Shown here piece by piece: positions 11,051 to 27,159 of a DNA stretch of 64,000 bases; the first letter of the stretch is position 1, and each line of letters opens with the position of its first letter. Where the stretch lies: positions 1,940,763,455 through 1,940,827,454 of the forward strand of contig NC_056735.1 in assembly GCF_019279795.1 (NCBI RefSeq), in the 5' to 3' direction. The position numbers and the translations under genes were made by a program. Under the pieces are notes generated by a model. It searched no databases, had not been told where the DNA came from, and saw only the letters and a program-made list of their open reading frames with translations. Source of the DNA: Protopterus annectens (taxonomy: Eukaryota > Chordata > Ceratodontiformes > Protopteridae).

Positions 11051-12689
11051 CCTGTAGAAAAAAGAACAGATATGGGAGAAAAAGAAAATAAAGATGGGCA
11101 AAGGAATATATAATGAAGATAAGAAAAAGAGAGATAAGATGTGAAATGAAGATAAGGAAAAAAAAAAAAGAGAAAATAGGTGGGAGCCAAAGAAGAAATG
11201 CAAACAATAAATTCAAAATAGTGTTTTCATAATTCCAGTCTTTATTAAAAGTAAAACAATTTCTGTAAAATGCGTATGCATATGTATGAACAATCATTAT
11301 GTTTTCAAGTGTTGATGATTTTTAGAACTGCAGTGTATGATTCTAATGAGATACGTTTTGTTTAACAAGACAAATGGTAATACAATTTTAAATATCTGAT
11401 ATGGTTTGAGTTGCAATACTGTACTAAAGGCCCCCTTACCCCTTACTCTTTCTTTATCTTTGTATATAAATTACTCTTGCAGTTCTAGTAACAAATCAGT
11501 TGGAGAAAACAGCATTTATTGGCATTTCTTTTTTTAAATGGAAATATGTTTTTTTTATTCACACTTACACGCACCCTCAGTCGACCGTGCCTTTATCCTC
11601 CTCTGTTGAGCTGAATGACATTCTATTTCCTCATCAGCTGCATAGAGAACACAGAACAACAATGTCGTCTATCCATCTCTGATGTTTGCACCGTTGTCTA
11701 TCTATCTGTCTCTGATGTTTGTACCTTAATATTTCTGATGTGATTACTAATACTATTCAGCAAGGCACTGAAGTTATTGTATCACTTGCTTTGTATATGT
11801 GCCTGTTTCTTTAAATATTTACTTTAATTTTTATGCACTCATTTACTATGCATGGAAACAGTAAAGCACAGACTGCCATACGGGCATTACAATAATCCAT
11901 CTGTGCTAATATTTCCTTTAATGCAAGACAAAATAGTAGGAGAGCATCTTCATTCAATTTGATTCACTTTTGTATGTATGCACAGATGGTCTGTGTGTTC
12001 TGGAATCTTACCTTATACTTTCAGTGTAAGTTTTACTTTCTAGTATATTTTTCATACTTAGTTGCAGCTTTTAGATATATGCTGTGATTTTTCTTTAGGC
12101 AACACAGTTTTACCTTATCCTCAAGGATAGAAGCTATATACACATAAAAATGCAAAAATTGAAAGAAGTTCTAATTTCCTTCCAGATCAATCTTCATTAA
12201 ACAGAACATATTTACTGTTACCGATGCATGCAGTGCATGTACTTCATGGCAATTTGTGCTTTGATCATTTGTTAATTAATAAGTGTAAGCATATATAGGA
12301 TTGTGTAGAAACATATACAGAAGTAATATGATTGCTCATCTCTCATTAAACTATGTGCGGGTCATTGATTTAATACTTTAACCACACCCCTTCCACCAAC
12401 TTCCACTTTGAGTACGGTGTGGTACCTGACTGAGTTCCAATATCTTGTACATGAGTTAATATTGTGGAAGAAATTACTATCATATGCAACTATTGCAGTA
12501 AAAAATATTTTCTGGCCTATACAAACAAAATTCTTTCTTTACAAAAATTGTCTGTATATAGTGCAAGTTTTAACTAAAGCTAGTACCTACTGCATATGAA
12601 AGTCTGTTGGAATGAAAATATGTTTTGTATTTATTGTTTGTATATAAATTCATGCATTTTTATGCATTGAGATATACATCTGCATTTAG
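11051..12689. other. Unassigned spacer
   Basis: Purine-rich stretch at 11050-11190 (A/G bias), then AT-rich sequence. No gene or repeat family recognised. Confidence 0.45.
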
Positions 12690-13772
<1,083 letters not shown>

Positions 13773-13788
13773 AGAATTTCTACAGACC
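13773..13788 (+). repeat. Left TSD of L1-like element
   Basis: AGAATTTCTACAGACC occurs here and again at 22179-22194, directly after the poly-A. An exact 16-bp match at the two ends of an element is the signature of target-primed reverse transcription. Confidence 0.93.
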
Positions 13789-14019
13789 GGGGCGTGGCCA
13801 AGGATGAACACAGGATAGCAGCAGATTTCTTCAGCTCCACCAATTTCATTACATTGACAGGAATTAATTACTTAAAAAATTAATTCTTGAAGTAATTTTC
13901 TTTCTAAATATGTTTGTTTTATATAGTTCTTGAACTATATCTAAAAAAGAAAGGAAATCTTAATAATATTCCTGTCAGAAATTACTTTGGAAATTTTCCT
14001 GTCAGTTTATCAGTCTGAA

Positions 14020-14955
14020 ATGAGTTCCAGTAAGACAAATTCTCAAGACTCCAGCATCAAGAAAGAACTTCAGTCTCTGATAATTATAGTCCAGCAACTT
14101 ACTGCTAAGATGGATAAAATGGATACTAAAATAGACACTTTCATAGAAAAAACTACAAAACAAATAGACTTGTTACATATGGACCTGCAACAACAGAAGA
14201 TCCAGATGACAGGCATAGAAGAAGCTGTGAATGACATGGAAAATAAAATACAAGAACAGGAAATCAACGTTGAGTTTCTGCTGAAACAAAATACACATTT
14301 ACAAACAAAGCTGGATGACCTGGAAAATAGATCTAGGCGCAATAACATTAGGATTTTTGGACTGCCAGAAAATATTGAAGGTAACAATATTACTTCTTTT
14401 TTAACAACATGGCTCCCTAAAACTTTAGATTTACCAGAAGCATTCAATTTTGGTATCGAAAGAGCACATAGATCTATAGCTAATGCTAACTCTAACAAAA
14501 ACTATCCTAGATCAGTTATAGTTAGATTTCTATCATCTTTTGATAAAGAGATGGTTCTTAAATCTGCTTGGGCTAAAGCTCCTGTTAAGTTTAATGAGAC
14601 AACTGTGCGTTTTGACAATGACAATTCTTCCATGGTAATTGCTAAAAGAAAAGTTTTTCTGCCACTAATAAGGGAGCTTAAAAAAGCACAGTTTAAAACA
14701 TACCTTCTGTTTCCTGCCAAGCTTAAAATCTTCCTTCCTGATGGTCCTAAGGTCTTCGATGATTTAGACTCTGCTTTACTGTTTGTCAAAGAAAAAAGGA
14801 TTTTGGATAAAATAGAAGAAATGGAATGGGCTAGTTCTTCATTAAAGAGATTGGCAACTGAAGCTTCCTGGAAGACTTCAGAGAAGAAGAAGAGACTAAA
14901 AACAAATGATTTGTTATATGTTTTTTTCTCTCTCATCATTTTAGTTCATTATTAA
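14020..14955 (+). CDS. L1-like ORF1 protein (RNA-binding chaperone)
   Basis: About 311 residues. I start at the ATG at 14020 (MSSSKTNSQDSS); the frame is open upstream to 13987 but only from a TTG codon. After a polar N-terminus, residues of about 15-100 form a heptad-rich coiled coil (MDKMDTKIDTFIEK and LQTKLDDLENRSRRNN). Then comes the RRM-like core beginning NIRIFGLPENIEG, followed by the basic C-terminal domain with FLPLIRELKKA and FPAKLKIFLPDGPK. In L1 this trimeric protein coats the element RNA and acts as a nucleic-acid chaperone. The frame is uninterrupted, unlike ORF2. The last 20 residues are hydrophobic, which is odd for the family and may be read-through after loss of the normal stop. 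Confidence 0.9.
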   Translation: MSSSKTNSQDSSIKKELQSLIIIVQQLTAKMDKMDTKIDTFIEKTTKQIDLLHMDLQQQKIQMTGIEEAVNDMENKIQEQEINVEFLLKQNTHLQTKLDDLENRSRRNNIRIFGLPENIEGNNITSFLTTWLPKTLDLPEAFNFGIERAHRSIANANSNKNYPRSVIVRFLSSFDKEMVLKSAWAKAPVKFNETTVRFDNDNSSMVIAKRKVFLPLIRELKKAQFKTYLLFPAKLKIFLPDGPKVFDDLDSALLFVKEKRILDKIEEMEWASSSLKRLATEASWKTSEKKKRLKTNDLLYVFFSLIILVHY

Positions 14956-16363
14956 TCTTTTGAATATAGTTCCTGCATTTCCAGAAAGCCACAAATATTT
15001 TGGAAAAGATTTAATCAAAGTTATTCTCTATGTGCAAAGAAATGTTTTGTTTCATAACCAGTCAAAATGCCTGAGGATTTAATGGCAGGCTGTGACTCGA
15101 TTTGTTTTTCTTTCTGAAAAAGTAAGGTTAGTAATTTGATACATTTTTTATCTTTACCTTTTTTTTTCCTTCTTCTTTTATTATTTTCTTTGTTTAAACA
15201 ATGACATTCTATTTAGATTATGTAGTGGGTAAAGGGTGGTGGAGGGCAGGTAGAGAACAGTAATGAAAATATCATTAATAGAATAATAACATATTTCTTT
15301 CTTGTAAAAGTTTATAAGTTCTTCAAATGCTATTTCTAATTATACTTTCTTGATTATACTGCTTATGCTTGTTTGTAAATAATCTGTCATGCTTTAACTA
15401 ATAATAATCAGAACTAAATAAGAGTAAATAATATGTTTTATTTTTAACTCTATTAATATAAACAGTAAGTAACATTCCATTGTATATACTTCTTACAGCT
15501 TTCTCTTACATTTTTATTTCTGCCTCACTCCCTTTTATTTTCTACTCTCTTTTCTTTTCTTTATTAATATATAGAAATGCTTTTGACTGTGTGGGCACAG
15601 TGAATAATAGGATTTGTATGAAAATTGAGTTGGGAGAAGAATGCTGAGTTTTATTACTTGTTGGTAATTTTGAGTTTAATTTCACTTGCATAGAGGCTGT
15701 GATGATCTGTGGAATACATTGTGGAGGTTCTGTCATGTTTAGATGCATTTACACTGCTAAATGAATGTTTGTCACTAGTTTTTAATAAGTTTCCGCCAAA
15801 ATGTTAAGAGAGACAATCTGGGATGTGGGCTGTCTTATGCACAATGTCCTTGAGTTACCTCAGAATCTTCAAATCACAGAATTCTCACAGAGAAACTGAA
15901 AGCAGTTAGTATAAACATTGACAAGGTTATCACACTGACACACCACAGATTCAGGAAAAATATTCTGTTCATAAAATATGTCAGTTATAATGAGTTTAAA
16001 TGATGTAGTTTCTTGTAGTAAGTAAATGTCTTATTTTAGAAGGCATAAAAAATGAAACATTTATTTAAATGTTTTTGAAAATCTACTTAACAGCAGCATA
16101 ATAATCTGTGTTAAAAATTTGTGTTCCAAACATATACTTTACTATAACTCATTTAATTCATCTGATTGACAAACATAAATAATCTTATAACTCTATTCTG
16201 GAAGAAATGTCATGTGATATATTTTAAAGCAGTAGGTTAGCATGATTGTAAAATCTGGTTGCCAATATGTGTTTGCTGTGCATTATTTTGTATAAAGCAG
16301 ACAGATTTATTCTAGAGACAGCAAGTAGGACAGTGCTCTACAAAAACACAACTCAGTGAGATC

Positions 16364-16365
<2 letters not shown>

Positions 16366-16439
<74 letters not shown>

Positions 16440-16452
16440 GTGTGTGTGTGTG
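16366..16452 (+). repeat. (TA)n(TG)n microsatellite in duplication unit 1
   Basis: A short TA run followed by about 70 bp of TG with ATGTATG interruptions. It occupies the same place as the tract at 17155-17340 in unit 2. Confidence 0.95.
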
Positions 16453-17154
16453 AGTGTGATGGCTTTTTTTTTTCTGAGAATCTGCATAACTATCTAATAT
16501 GATTTATAATAATTTCTATGAATACAATATTTTACTCTATTGACAAAATGAATGTTTGCCACAAGTTTTAATAAGTTTCCCGCCAAAATGTTAAGGGAGA
16601 CAATCTGGGATGTGGGCTGTCTCATGCATAGTGTCCATGAGTTTCCTCAGAAGCTTCACTCACAGAATTTTCACAGAGAAACTGAAAGCAGTTAGTATAA
16701 ACATTGACAAGGTTATCACACTGACACACCACAGATTCAGGAAAAATACTCTATTCATAAAATATGTCAGTTATGATGAGTTTAGATGATGTAGTTTCTT
16801 GTAGCAAGTAAATATCTTATTTTAGAAGGCATAGAAAATGAAACATTTATTTAAATGTTTTTGAAAATCTACTTAACAGTAGCATAATAATCTGTGTTAA
16901 AACTTGTGTCCCAAACATATACTTTACTATAAATCATTTAATTCATCTGATTGACAAGCATAAATAATCTTATAACTCTATTCTGGAAGAAATGTCATGT
17001 GATATATTTTAAAGCAGTAGGTTAGCATGATTGTAAAATCTGGTTACTAATATGTGTTTGCTGTGCATTATTTTGTATAAAGCAGACAGATTTATTCTAG
17101 GGACAGTAAGTAGGATTGTGCTCTACAAAGACACAACTCAGTGAGATCAGATAA

Positions 17155-17165
17155 ATATATATATA

Positions 17166-17242
<77 letters not shown>

Positions 17243-17340
17243 ATATGTGTATGTGTATATGTATGTGTGTGTGTGTGTATGTGTGTGTGTGTATATGTGT
17301 GTGTGTATATGTATGTGTGTGTGTCTGTGTTTATGTGTGT
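17155..17340 (+). repeat. (TA)n(TG)n microsatellite in duplication unit 2
   Basis: The same compound tract as in unit 1, but about twice as long and more interrupted (GTATGTATGTATATATG). Independent expansion after the duplication explains the length difference. Confidence 0.95.
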
Positions 17341-18173
17341 GATGGCTTTTTTTTTTTTAGGTAATAAGGCAGGTGTTTCTGAGAATCTGCATAACTATGC
17401 AATATGATTTATAATAATTTTTATGAATACAATATTTTACTCTATTGACAATAATGAGTTTAAGTAAATGCTCATATACAAACAATTCAAGATTTTTTGG
17501 AAGCTGTTGATAGAATTCACATGACAGAAAATAGATGCATCTTAATGCATGTAATGTCTGAATCATATTAGCCAAAGTTTTTGATTTAAATGAATGTTAG
17601 AACATAATTTTCTCTCCTCTTGATTTCTAACATTAAGATTATTTGACTGCTATTAGAATACAAGTGTTATATATTACATAGATCTATATAATAGTATGAA
17701 CAGTTTTTAAAAGAAAAAAAAAAAAAAGTTTATTTTAGTTTATATGATGCTGTTTTACCAAATGTGTAGTTTTGTCTTGATAGATAATTGAATTGAAAAC
17801 TGTTAACCTCAGTTAAATATAACTAGTATTAAATTGATAAGGTGGTAGCTGAGGTACTGCTGCTTAGGGTAGGGGTTAACTTGAGTAGTAAATACTGCTC
17901 TAAGTTGGAGTTTTCAACTCCAGGCGGGATGCAAGGTTTAATCCTTACATTATTTTCACTTGTTCATTGTTATATGTATATAGTTTTGACATCCACAATA
18001 TATTTTGTACACTCATTGTCACTACAAACAAAATTGAATCCTATACAAAATCCCATAAGAGATTTAATAAATACAGCTATATTTAAAGGTACACCTAAAA
18101 GAGGAGATGTAACATTATTTATCTTGTTATTTGTTATTTCGATCATAAGATTCTTGAGTTTTAAAAATGCCAA

Positions 18174-21100
18174 ATGACATCTTTAAAAGGAATTTCTTTA
18201 AACATTAATGGATTGAATAATCCGTGTAAAAGGGCAAGCCTAATAAGATACATTAATCTACACAAGGCCAATCTAGTCTTCCTGCAAGAAACCCATCTCT
18301 TGAAAAAGATATTGATAAACTAGCCACTAATAAGTATACAGTATTGGTTAGTTCAGAGCACACTCAGAAAAAGAGGAGTGGCTATTTTATGGAATAAAAG
18401 TATGCCCATTCCTAAAACCATTAAGTCTTATCAGGATGACAAAGGAATGTTTTGTATGGTTACAATACAAATTAATGGGAAGACTTACACTTTAATTAAT
18501 GTATATTGGATACCTGGAATTGGTATTAATACAGTGAAACATATTGATAAGATCATATCATTCTCTATAGGGGATATTATTTTAGCTGGTGATTTTAATT
18601 GTATACTACATGAAAGTGATACTACCACTATAAAGAAAAGAAGAATTACATCTAATGCAAAACATTTAAATGATTTTGCTAATTCTTATCATTTGAATGA
18701 TATTAATAATCAAATAGAGTCAAAATCATTACCATACACCTTTTTTTCTAACAGATACAAAACTTATTCAAAAATAGATAGGGTCTTTATTTCTAACCAG
18801 ATGGTAACAGATTTAATTAATTCCAAAATCATTTCATGTCCTATATCTGATCATAACTCAATTGTTTTGAATTCATGATAAAAAATACTCATAATGTTCA
18901 GATCAAAAGGATACCAGCATACTTAACTCAGCTAAAAGACTATAAAGAATATATACTTTCAGAAGTACAACATTTTCTAGACATAAATAATACTCCTGAA
19001 GTCTCCATTGTCTATGTTTGGGATGCCTTAAAATCATATCTATATGGACAAAGTATCAGATGGTATAATAACAAAAGGAAATCTTGGGATAAGGAATTGC
19101 TAGATATTCAAAGTAAACTGGACTCTTATAAACATAATAATAAAGAAAATATTATGGACAAGAAAGTTATTGAAGAAATAAACAAACTAAATGAGAAATA
19201 CAAAGAAATTTTAACTCATAAAGTTAAAATAACTTTAGAGAAATACAAGTTTTGTCTTATTCAATAAGCCCCAAATATTTACATAGACTTAAAAATAAAA
19301 CAAAAGATTGAATAAACAAAACCATATCAAAGAAATCTTTTCTGTAAGGAAAAAGAAGAATGTTTCTAGTATACCAGAAATACTGGACGAATTTAGAAAT
19401 CACTTTCACAAGATTAACCATAACAACATTAACATGGAACCTAAAGATAAAATAAAGGAGTTTATAACCACAAACATGAATAAAAAGCTTAATAAACAAC
19501 AGATTAAACTATTGGACAAGAGTATTTCATATACAGAAGTTATTACACAAATAAATAAGCTTAAATCAAACAAAGCACCGGGTAATGATGGTATTATACC
19601 AGAGATATATAAAATCCTTTCTAAAACTACATATTCATTAATACATAAGGTTTTTATTCTGGCCCAAACTGAGTTAATAACCCCCATCTTGGCAATATAC
19701 ATTTATTTCACCAATTTTAAAACCTAATAAAGATCCAACTAGATGTTCTTCATATCGACCCATCTCATTACTTAATGTTGATTATAAAATGTTTATGAGT
19801 ATTTTTGCTGATAGATTGAAGACAATTATTGCCGGCATTATAGACATAGATCAGACGGGCTTCATTGTAAATAGAAATACTTTTGATAATATAAGAAGAA
19901 CTTTAACATTAATTGATTTTGCAAATAGGAAAAAGAAAGATTTAACACTTATTAGTCTTGATATAGGTTCAGCATTTGATTCAGTAAGTTGGGACTATTT
20001 GTTTACCTTACTGAAATGCACAAATTTCTCTGATGCATTTGTAAATTTAATCGAGCATTTATACAAAGGAACGCTGGCTTATATTAAGGTAGGAACATAT
20101 GTTTCACAAAAAATACCCATTCTTAAAGGTACAAAGCAAGGATGTCCACTTTCTCCACTATTATTCACTTTAGTAATGGAGCCTTGGGCTAATTTGATTA
20201 GAAACAGTACTGACATAGAGGGTTTTGAAATAGAAGAAAATACAACATCAAAAATTCAACTTTTTGTAGATGATGTTCTAATTACATCAGCAGGATCTAA
20301 TTCTTCTATGCAGTCTTTATTTGATAAAATGATGAATTTTAAAAGTATTTCTGGTTTAATATTCAATGAAGAAAGAACTAAAATACTACCTAGGTATACA
20401 CGAAAAAATACTCTCATTAGTGGTTTTACTAAATATGTACCCAACTCAGGTCAGATAACTTATTTAGGTATAATACTATCTAAAGATATTAAATCGATTA
20501 TATATAATAACTATAATACCTGTTTTCTTAATATACAAAATCTTTTTAATACCTGGAATAATATGTTTTTTACTATGGAGGAGAGACTTACAATTATTAA
20601 AATGATAATATTCCCCAAGATTTTATGCTTAATACAATCAATAATACTTTCACCTACAAAAATAACTATCAAGAAACTGAATACACTAATGTTAAATTTC
20701 TTATGGGCACCTAATAGACCTAGGATTGCATTAAAGAAACATACTAATAGCTGGTCTCAAGGGGCTATTTCTTTTCCAGACTTTAATTTATATATTATCT
20801 CTTCTATTATAAAAGTTATTACTTTATTAATAGATCGGTCATATGTCGCAAAATGGAAAGATTATTGGGAGCTAATTAGTATGCACTTCATGAAAATCTC
20901 CTTAACACATAAAAATATGATTATAAATAACTCCATGGTGTGGTTGCTAAAGGAATTTTGTACTTCACCTATTACACCTAAACATATGGTCTGTTACCCA
21001 TTAAATATTATTATTAGTTATCGTAACTTTATATTCATGCACCCTAAGTATAGGGAATGGAATTTTATTGTATTCCCTATAATTTATACTCAGGGTATGC

Positions 21101-22023
21101 TTATGTCATCTACTTCTGAAGGAGCTCATTTAGCTATAGATAATAATCTAAAGTACTGGTATCAGCTGATATCTGATAATAAAGTTAAAAATCTAGATTT
21201 CTTAAAACAAGAATTTGATCTAAGAGAAACTTGCTGGTTAGAGGTTCAGATCTTTAGACAACATCTCATTGATAGAATAGATCTAATGTCTATAACAGTT
21301 AAACAATCTATTCCAAAACTGATTGATTACTTGATAATAAATTTACAGCATAAAGTTTCTGATAAAGGTAAACTTTCATATATACATAAAATTATCAGAC
21401 AAGAAACTTTTACAATGTAGATTCATACTGGAATTATTTCACCTCTATTAATGGGGACCCACCAACTCAACAAGATAAACAATATATATTGGAATCTGCT
21501 TATAGAACTACATCTTCCATTGTCTGGAGACTTTATACATGGAAATTTTACATAGATCTTTTATACACCTTTGATGATGAATAAAATTAATAATAAAGAT
21601 AATCTATGTAAGAGATGTAATGTAGAAATTAATGCTGACTGGGCTCATATGTTTTATGACTGTATGAAGTTGAAAGAATACTGGAAGTCAATTAATGAAT
21701 TTTTGCAGGCTCTTTTTACAGATAATTTCATTATTTCTAAGTCTCTTATATTATTCAACACACCTGTACCTCAATGTGTTAAAAAGATTAAGCTTCCCTT
21801 GTTATGGTCTATCCTAGCAGTGGCTAGGAAAATAATAACTAGAAATTGGATTTCAGATACACCTCCTTCGTTCAATGAATTTAAAAATGTTATGAATATA
21901 ATGTGTCATATGGAAATAAGCACAATTAGAATGAGAACAACTAGAAACCATCACATTTTATTGTATGGGATAATTTACAAAATTTGTCAAAAAAATTCTA
22001 ATTTCAATAACACAGTATTTTAG
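18174..22023 (+). pseudogene. L1-like ORF2: endonuclease-RT, frameshifted
   Basis: The start is the ATG at 18174, giving MTSLKGISLNINGLNN. The AP-type endonuclease shows LQETHL, then AGDFNCIL and a terminal CPISDHNSIVL (18378-18878). RT follows in pieces: 19308-19727 with KSNKAPGNDGIIPE, then 19789-21420 with ISLDIGSAFDSVSWDYL, KGTKQGCPLSPLLFTLVMEP and the catalytic box LFVDDVLI near 20260-20275. The C-terminal part 21571-22023 carries a zinc knuckle (LCKRCN...WAHMFYDC). Frameshifts fall near 18310, 18370, 18870, 19267-19308, 19700-19740 and 21420. The box is FVDD where FADD is usual; both aspartates remain. It would nick target DNA and copy the element RNA. Confidence 0.92.
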
Positions 22024-22178
22024 TTTAATTAATTGATCTGATTGTTGTGGATGTCTTTGTAAATACTTTAGTTGTTTTGTTGAATATTATAATAATACCT
22101 ATTTTTAATTATTTGTATAAAATTGTTATGATATTTCTCTTATATGTTAAAACAATAAACTTGTTTTGAAAAAAAAAA

Positions 22179-22194
22179 AGAATTTCTACAGACC
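22179..22194 (+). repeat. Right TSD of L1-like element
   Basis: An exact 16-bp copy of 13773-13788. The first A may belong to the poly-A tail. Confidence 0.93.
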
Positions 22195-24925
<2,731 letters not shown>

Positions 24926-24932
24926 GTTTGTA

Positions 24933-25111
24933 TCATGGCCAGCCTTAGGCATAGGCCAGCTAGGCAGCCGTCTAGGGTGCCACTCTAACAGGGCCGTTTT
25001 TCCAGTATTAATTTGGTGTAGGTGGATCAGAATGGGGGCACCGGGTGGTGTGGTGGGGGGCGCCGTTGAGCCCTTTTGCCTAGGGCACCAGTTGACCTAA
25101 GGCCGCTCCTG
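24933..25111. mobile_element. Small TIR element (MITE-like, possibly hAT)
   Basis: The left end reads GGCCAGCCTTAGGC and the complement of the right end reads GAGCGGCCTTAGGTC. Inside, AGGGTGCC on the left mirrors GGTGCCCTAG from the right. GTTTGTA lies on both sides (24926-24932 and 25112-25118), fitting a 7-8 bp TSD as hAT elements make. The interior is GC-rich (CACCGGGTGGTGTGG) and non-coding, in sharp contrast with its AT-rich surroundings. The superfamily call is inference. Confidence 0.7.
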
Positions 25112-25118
25112 GTTTGTA

Positions 25119-25912
25119 CAATGTAGTTTTGCCTGTCACACATTCATTACCAATTATGACATACAGGTGTAACTGTATGGATGGATGGCTTCACAGGATT
25201 TCAGTAAATGTGAATTTGGTTTGTCCAGGGTCACGCTATCCCAAGAATAGATAATGGGATTCTTTACATATAACCTTTCAGAATGCTATTGTCTTTTCTT
25301 TTATACTGGTGTGGTGTTGGAATATCATCAGACATCTTTAAGCAGACTTCATCCCCAAGTATGATATTCATTATCAGAGTAACACTGGTCTTTGGAGGAA
25401 GATCTGCACAATACTACCTTCTCTTTGTTTGAAATCCCACAGTTTATGCTGCTGGGAGAGTACGGTATATGAAACCTTTTTATTTCATTTTTTTTCATAG
25501 AATTCCTACTAATATACCTCCATGAAGTTACATAAGCTATAGCAGAGAGCATTACAAGCTGCTTGACTACAACAATAGTGAATATTAACGAACAGGCTAC
25601 TGTTCTAGCAAACAGACTGTGCAGTAACCATTGCAGCCCATTTTCCTTCATTGATCTCTCAGTTTTGTATGTCCTAAAAGTGAACATTATGTCTCCTGTA
25701 AGTTATTTACCAAAATGAGTCCTTACTGTGACAACAGTAAAACAACTGCAGACATAGCTTTCCTCCCTGCAGTTCTCTATGAGAATAGCATGAACAGAAA
25801 TGGAAGGCAATAAAATTAAAAAGCAGATTATTTAAAAGTTCATTTAACATCTGATTTGATTGCAGTTTTGCCCTTGTACTGGTGCACAAACTGAATTATT
25901 GAACAGTTCAAA
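25119..25912. other. Unassigned spacer
   Basis: No gene recognised; short minus-strand frames show no family motif. Confidence 0.4.
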
Positions 25913-26544
25913 GAGTAATAGGTTAGTGTTAGGCTAACTGCCCTTATGGGTCATTTTAAGAGTAGCCAATTTTCTCATTTAGTTATTGGGTTAACCAATG
26001 TCTTTTGGTGTTTAGATTAATCTTGCCCATTCAAAAGTCTATATTAATATTAACTCCAGTGATAAAAAATGTGATTATGCTATAGATATTTAAAATAGCC
26101 CCAAGGATGGAAAAGATCATAACAGCTGCCTTTGTACAGGGGACAGCTCTGTGGTACATTTCCTAATGCCTATCCATAGAGCCAAGTTATGCTTCAATAT
26201 AGACAGGGATATGCTTTGTTTTATGTTAATGGGAAGTCTGTTCTCATGCAAAGTTTTTCTCTGCATGATACATCTCTCCCTCCAGACTATTCTGTTAATG
26301 TGCAGGAAAGGTATAGACCCCTGGTGTGAGCATTTCTGATGCCTTTTTATTCTGACATGTACTAGGTCCATATGTTTTGGGTCAGATGATGCCTTTTATA
26401 CCAGACATAGGTCAATTCTTAGTAGTTTGTAAGAGACCAAATATAATGTAGGAGATTGTAGGCAGCCAATGTAGAACAAATTGTTTAAGCCTTTTGTCCT
26501 TTTTGGAAAGTATCTCTATGGTCATTTCAGTTGTTGCCTGTGTC

Positions 26545-26694
26545 TGCAGAGGGATTCACTTTATATCCTCAAAATACTGAAATGTCAAAATTCAGTAGTT
26601 TGAGGCTATAAAGTCAAAACTTAAAACAATGAAAACTCAGAAGCGCGAAATTAAAAATCTCGCACACCGGAGATTTTGAATTACTGCTTCTACT

Positions 26695-26772
<78 letters not shown>

Positions 26773-27159
26773 TCCTCTCCACACACAAACACAAGTTCTC
26801 TACTACTGCGCCCCTCACACCCCCCTACTTAAGTATTCGAACTCCGAGGTTGCACTACATACAAACACACACAGAACACCACCACACAAGCTACATTCTC
26901 CTCACACATACACATCACAGCAACAAAACACACTAACACACACCACAGCCCCTACCCAAAACCATTATCATATACACACTTACCTGAATCCATAACTACA
27001 GCAAAACACCAGAAGTGCTAATTCAAAACCTCCGGTATTCGAGGTTTTGAAATTTGTGCTTCTGAGGTTTCGCTTTTTTCAGGATTCCACTTTATGGGCT
27101 CGAAATACTGAATTTCGATATTTCAGTATTTTGAGCTTCTACAGTAAATCCCTGGAGAG
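26545..27159. mobile_element. Foldback element with 142-bp arms and CA-rich loop
   Basis: The left arm 26550-26691 and the right arm 27011-27153 are collinear inverted repeats. Both start AGGGATT(C/T)AC and continue through CTCAAAATACTGAAAT, the CATAAAG region, CTCAGAAGC and CCGGAG(A/G)TTTTGAATTA to CTTCT. Each arm also contains its own 39-bp near-palindrome (26567-26605 and 27098-27136). The loop 26692-27010 starts with about 75 bp of CA and is C/A-rich throughout. There is no reading frame. TGCAGAG (26545-26551) and TGGAGAG (27153-27159) may be an imperfect 7-bp TSD. It interrupts CR1 copy 3. Confidence 0.85.
26696..26770. repeat. (CA)n microsatellite in foldback loop
   Basis: About 75 bp of pure CA at the start of the loop of the foldback element. 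Confidence 0.97.

Larger units (their letters stand above)
15760..17450 (+). repeat. Tandem duplication, two units of about 0.8-0.9 kb
   Basis: Unit 1 (about 15760-16544) and unit 2 (about 16545-17450) run in parallel through AATAAGTTTC, GACAATCTGGGATGTGGGCT, ACACCACAGATTCAGG and GATTGACAARCATAAATAAT. Both then enter a TA/TG microsatellite, and both leave it through GTGATGGCTTTTTTTT and TGAGAATCTGCATAACTAT. Identity looks well above 90%. Unit 2 is longer because its microsatellite has expanded and it has about 25 extra bases after the T run. No coding frame was found. It sits inside the L1-like insertion. Confidence 0.9.
13789..22178 (+). mobile_element. Full-length L1/Tx1-like LINE
   Basis: The element runs from a short GC-rich 5' leader (GGGGCGTGGCC) through ORF1 (14020-14955) and a broken ORF2 (18174-22023) to a short A tail at 22169-22178. 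The 16-bp TSD on both sides shows that this is one insertion event with an intact 5' end. At 8.4 kb it is longer than the 5-7 kb usual for this group, because 3.2 kb separate the two ORFs. That inter-ORF region carries a tandem duplication (15760-17450) and may be a later insertion or an expansion. ORF1 is open while ORF2 has several frameshifts. Confidence 0.93.

Noticed and set aside
14070-14939. Minus-strand open frames of over 140 residues
   Set aside because: They are antisense shadows of the intact L1-like ORF1 and show no family motif.
15760-17450. LTR pair
   Set aside because: The two units are directly adjacent with no internal region between them; tandem duplication is simpler.
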